The translations under genes and the position numbers were made by a program. The notes under the pieces are model-generated. The model was not told the DNA's origin, did no database searches, and saw only the letters and a list, made by a program, of their open reading frames with translations. From assembly GCA_017483405.1 (NCBI GenBank), contig JAFUWP010000187.1:1-9244 (forward strand): a stretch of DNA of 9,244 nt, read 5' to 3'. Position 1 is the first letter of the stretch; each line of letters begins with the position of its first letter. Source of the stretch: Oscillospiraceae bacterium (GTDB lineage: Bacteria > Bacillota > Clostridia > Oscillospirales > Ruminococcaceae). Below are positions 7,075 to 9,244 of the stretch, piece after piece.

Positions 7075-7656
7075 TTACAGCGCAAGATACAGAGCCGGAC
7101 GGATACCGCGTTCATAATTGGCATAATGGCCGAACGCAAAAACAGAGCCGTCTGACCAGACAACTCCGAAATTATTCGGTTCGTCTCCGAACGAGCGAAG
7201 CCACCACCAGCAGTTTTGTCTTTCCTGATAGAGAGGCAGAAGGCTCATGAAGTCTTTCAAGTCCTGACTGTAGGCCATGGCATGGACTTCGGCCGGCGCG
7301 GTTCTGTCGCCGTGGTTAGGCAGATAGCGGTATAATTCTTCTTCGCTTAATAAAAATATTTTATCTTTTGTATAATTCTGGCTGTATGTTTCATAGCCGA
7401 CACAATCAGGGGTAAAGAGGTCAGAAAGCAGAATTCTTTCCTGTTCTTCGGGCGAAAAAGCTTTTTGCAGAAACTCCTGATTCAGCCACTGCCGGAGGGA
7501 ACTTCTTCCCCAGCTGGTATAGATACAATCCGCGGACATGCGTTTTGCATCCAGAATATAACGGCTTAACAGAAGCACTTTTTCAGGGGTGCGTTCCAGC
7601 ACGAGCCATTCGACAGGGTTTCCGGCATAGTTTCCGAAAGTAATATATTCATTCAT
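7075..7656 (-). CDS. DUF6273-type protein with C-type-lectin/FGE-like C-terminus
   Basis: 193-residue protein with no signal peptide or membrane segment. The N-terminal half is the usual DUF6273 arrangement: ITFGNYAGNPVEWLVLER (5-22), VLLLSRYILDAKRM (27-40), YTSWGRSSLRQWLNQEFLQKAFS (46-68), and IFLLSEEELYRYLP (100-113). The C-terminus has CWWWLRSFGDEPNNFGVVWSDGSVF (149-173) and ends in RGIRPALYLAL. WWLRS...RPAL is shared with C-type-lectin/formylglycine-generating-enzyme-like folds, so a binding role is likelier than catalysis. Function is unknown. It is the first gene of the operon, directly behind a consensus-like promoter, with AAGGAG at 7670-7675, 13 bases before the ATG (a rather long spacing). 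Free-standing DUF6273 proteins are common in gut Firmicutes and phages; no reverse transcriptase or template repeat is visible that would make this a diversity-generating target. Confidence 0.8.
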   Translation of the reverse strand: MNEYITFGNYAGNPVEWLVLERTPEKVLLLSRYILDAKRMSADCIYTSWGRSSLRQWLNQEFLQKAFSPEEQERILLSDLFTPDCVGYETYSQNYTKDKIFLLSEEELYRYLPNHGDRTAPAEVHAMAYSQDLKDFMSLLPLYQERQNCWWWLRSFGDEPNNFGVVWSDGSVFAFGHYANYERGIRPALYLAL

Positions 7657-7669
7657 AAATAAAAATCAA

Positions 7670-7675
7670 CTCCTT
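7670..7675 (-). promoter_or_regulatory. Ribosome binding site at the extreme 5' end of the operon mRNA
   Basis: AAGGAG on the minus strand. Given a transcription start predicted near 7677 from the -10 box, the Shine-Dalgarno would sit in the first few bases of the message, with a leader of only about 21 bases and no room for a riboswitch or attenuator. Confidence 0.65.
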
Positions 7676-7683
7676 GCTATTTT

Positions 7684-7712
7684 ATTATACACGAAAATCA
7701 GAAAAATTGCAA
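7684..7712 (-). promoter_or_regulatory. Sigma-A promoter of the six-gene operon
   Basis: On the minus strand TTGCAA (7712-7707) and a perfect TATAAT (7689-7684) are separated by exactly 17 bases. It is the best promoter in the window, placed between the terminator of the GGDEF gene and the first operon gene. A TTGCA...TGCAA inverted repeat overlaps the -35. Confidence 0.85.
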
Positions 7713-7725
7713 TAGATTTCTGCAA
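7707..7725. promoter_or_regulatory. Inverted repeat overlapping the operon -35 box, possible operator
   Basis: TTGCA at 7707-7711 and TGCAA at 7721-7725 form a 5-base inverted repeat with a 9-base spacer, covering the -35 and the bases just upstream. It could be a regulator site, but arms this short arise by chance in A/T-rich DNA. Confidence 0.25.
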
Positions 7726-7736
7726 ATTCCGGATAC

Positions 7737-7769
7737 AAAAACAGAATCCGGTTTTATCCGGATTCTGTT
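7737..7769 (-). terminator. Rho-independent terminator overlapping the end of the GGDEF gene
   Basis: A 12-base-pair perfect stem: AACAGAATCCGG at 7740-7751 with CCGGATTCTGTT at 7758-7769, and a 6-base loop. On the minus strand it runs into TTTTT. The upstream arm encodes the last sense codons (STESG) and the stop codon TAA (7756-7754) lies in the loop, so terminator and coding sequence overlap. It separates the GGDEF gene from the operon promoter. Confidence 0.85.
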
Positions 7770-9244
7770 GATGATATACGAGATTTCTTTTTCTTCCTGA
7801 TTTTTTCATGATACATGAGCTGGTCAGCACCGTGAACGATTTTTTCCAAATCCGTATCCTGCCCAAGCTTGACCGTATATGCCCCGATGCTCGATGATAC
7901 CTGATATTCCAGCCCCGATGACTGATTATAATCCGCAAGATACTGCTGAATCTGATTCCGGACTCCGGAAACATCCGTCTGACCGGTGAAGACAGCAAGC
8001 ATTTCATCACCGCCGAACCGGACACAAAGAGCATCATCCGGACAGCTCTGCTTGAGCGCGAGTGCAGATACCCGAATGGCATTATCACCGGCATTATGGC
8101 CGAACTTGTCGTTGATGAATTTGAGATTATCCAAATCGGAGAGCACGGCCGTAATCTGAGCATCTTTTCCCCTCATGGATTCGCAGAGCTTTGTGAATTC
8201 ACGGATAAAGCTCATCCGGTTGAGCAGGCCTGTCAGCGCATCATAACGATAGATGAATTCCAGCTGTTTTCTCAGATACAGCTGATACCGCGTGTTGATA
8301 TATCCGCCCAGCCCTGAACCTAAAATATTGACTATCTGCGGAAGTTTGCAGTAATTGACAAGCTCATAATCCGGAAAGTGAAAGCAGATATATCCCAGCG
8401 GTGTCCCCATAAATCCGACAGCATTGAAAATCAGCGGAAACCCTCTGTCCATATATTCTTGCAGATGAGGGATAATATCCTTTTTCGGGAAAAGTTTCTG
8501 CTTGAAATCTTCCTGCCCCGTCTCGAAGAATAAAAACAGATTATCGCTGAAATGCTGGTCTTCGGGATTCTGAAAATAATTTTTTGTATCATCGGTACAC
8601 CAGTCATTGATAAGAATCGTCATATCATGGAGCTGGTCGCAGAACAGACAGCATCCTGCATCGAGGATAGTCTTGCAGACCTGCATCCGTTCGGAGACTT
8701 CATAAAGAAGCTGACTGTCATCCTGATAGCGATAAAATCTGTCATTGAAACTGAACAGATGCCGTTTGCCGTCCGGATTACCGCATCCGCAGGAATCACT
8801 GCAAAGCAGAAACGGCTCGGCGGAAATCTGTTCGACACGTTCCGGATGATGCAGACAATCACGCACCGCACGGAATACGCTGTCGGACAGGTCACTGCAT
8901 CCGCACCGGACAGAAGTCATATTCGGCACGGAATAATAAATTTCTTCGATGCCGTCAAATCCGGTCACAATCACCTGTTCCGGCACTGGAATGCCGTGGC
9001 TCTGTAGCGTAGTAGAAACATTAATCGCCATAATATCATTTGCGCAGATAACCGCATCCGGAAGGTTTCCGGAACGAATAAGCTTTTCCGTGGCTTCGAT
9101 AGCCGGTTTCGCCCAGAACATGCCATAGCTGACCATATCCGGCCGGAATTCGATGCCGTATTCTCGGATGACTTTTTTAAACACTTCCTCGCGTTCATCG
9201 GAGAAGGGATTTCCGGCGATGCCTGCCATAAAATGGGGATTCCG
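7754..9244 (-). CDS. LacI-type sensor / GGDEF diguanylate cyclase-like protein, 5' end outside window
   Basis: 496 visible residues; the frame is open to the right edge, and the ATG at 9229 is internal to the sensor fold, so the N-terminus is missing. Residues 1 to about 138 match the C-terminal part of LacI/periplasmic-binding-like sensors: HFMAGIAGN, LPDAVICANDIMAI, SHGIPVPEQVIVTGFDGIEE, and MTSVRC. A cysteine-rich link follows (CSDSCGCG, 148-155), then about 170 residues of unassigned, possibly GAF-like sequence with another cluster (GCCLFC, 197-202). The C-terminal GGDEF-type domain has YDALTGLLNR (from 334), DLDNLKFINDKFGHNAGD (370-387; metal-binding Asp), and RFGGDEM (409-415) in place of GGDEF. 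The RxxD inhibitory site is not evident upstream of it. Predicted role: couples binding of a small ligand, perhaps a sugar, to c-di-GMP synthesis in the cytoplasm. A DNA-binding HTH may lie beyond the edge, but such fusions often lack one. Activity of the GGDEM form is uncertain. Confidence 0.87.
   Translation of the reverse strand, partial: RNPHFMAGIAGNPFSDEREEVFKKVIREYGIEFRPDMVSYGMFWAKPAIEATEKLIRSGNLPDAVICANDIMAINVSTTLQSHGIPVPEQVIVTGFDGIEEIYYSVPNMTSVRCGCSDLSDSVFRAVRDCLHHPERVEQISAEPFLLCSDSCGCGNPDGKRHLFSFNDRFYRYQDDSQLLYEVSERMQVCKTILDAGCCLFCDQLHDMTILINDWCTDDTKNYFQNPEDQHFSDNLFLFFETGQEDFKQKLFPKKDIIPHLQEYMDRGFPLIFNAVGFMGTPLGYICFHFPDYELVNYCKLPQIVNILGSGLGGYINTRYQLYLRKQLEFIYRYDALTGLLNRMSFIREFTKLCESMRGKDAQITAVLSDLDNLKFINDKFGHNAGDNAIRVSALALKQSCPDDALCVRFGGDEMLAVFTGQTDVSGVRNQIQQYLADYNQSSGLEYQVSSSIGAYTVKLGQDTDLEKIVHGADQLMYHEKIRKKKKSRISSTESG

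Noticed and set aside
6834..7250. Plus-strand frame with Ser/Val/Gly repeats
   Set aside because: The repeats are the antisense reading of the Glu/Thr-rich lysozyme linker, not a real low-complexity protein.
7075..7656. Target protein of a diversity-generating retroelement
   Set aside because: The lectin-like ending is suggestive, but no reverse transcriptase and no second near-identical template repeat could be found in the window.
7666..8163. 165-codon minus-strand frame overlapping the 3' end of the GGDEF gene
   Set aside because: It crosses the GGDEF motifs in the wrong frame and runs through the terminator and operon promoter; its residues are rich in S and R with no domain pattern.

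Overview
The window looks like chromosomal DNA of a gut or rumen Firmicute, probably a Ruminococcus/Oscillospiraceae-type clostridium. This rests on moderate GC, strong AGGAGG-type ribosome binding sites, a B. subtilis YtqB-like methyltransferase, a lipoprotein GH25 lysozyme with an E/T/P-rich linker, a secreted lectin-pectate lyase and a LacI-sensor/GGDEF protein. The taxon is an inference; there is no rRNA or other phylogenetic marker. Every gene I accept is on the minus strand, so transcription runs from right to left. Two genes are cut by the window edges. There are no tRNA or rRNA genes, CRISPR arrays, insertion sequences or attachment sites that I can see, and no gene-free stretch longer than about 180 bases.

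Layout in direction of transcription: (1) 9244-7754, the C-terminal 496 residues of a signalling protein with a LacI-type periplasmic-binding-like sensor fold, a cysteine-rich linker and a GGDEF-type diguanylate cyclase domain (motif GGDEM). It ends in a hairpin terminator that contains its own stop codon. (2) A clean sigma-A promoter at 7684-7712 starts what looks like one six-gene operon, closed by a strong terminator at 1724-1756. The order is a DUF6273-type protein, a lipoprotein GH25 lysozyme, a left-handed beta-helix (GlmU C-terminal-like) acyltransferase, a DarT1-associated-type NADAR protein, the tRNA methyltransferase MnmM (YtqB), and a compact PglX-like adenine-specific DNA methyltransferase. 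Intergenic gaps are 26, 18, 22 and 9 bases, and the last junction is a 4-base ATGA overlap. (3) A separate extended -10 promoter at 1646-1674 drives a secreted RICIN-pectate lyase (PL1) that runs off the left edge.

The most unusual part is the distal half of the operon (4968-1760). It holds a NADAR protein of the type that reverses DarT1 ADP-ribosylation of guanine but has no DarT beside it, a tRNA wobble-uridine methyltransferase, and a BREX PglX-type methyltransferase that stops at the conserved SFETSWDF block, lacks the usual C-terminal part and has no BREX partner genes in view. Translational coupling suggests the last two are made together. Whether these three form a nucleic-acid modification or anti-phage module, or are merely co-transcribed housekeeping and accessory genes, cannot be decided from this window alone.
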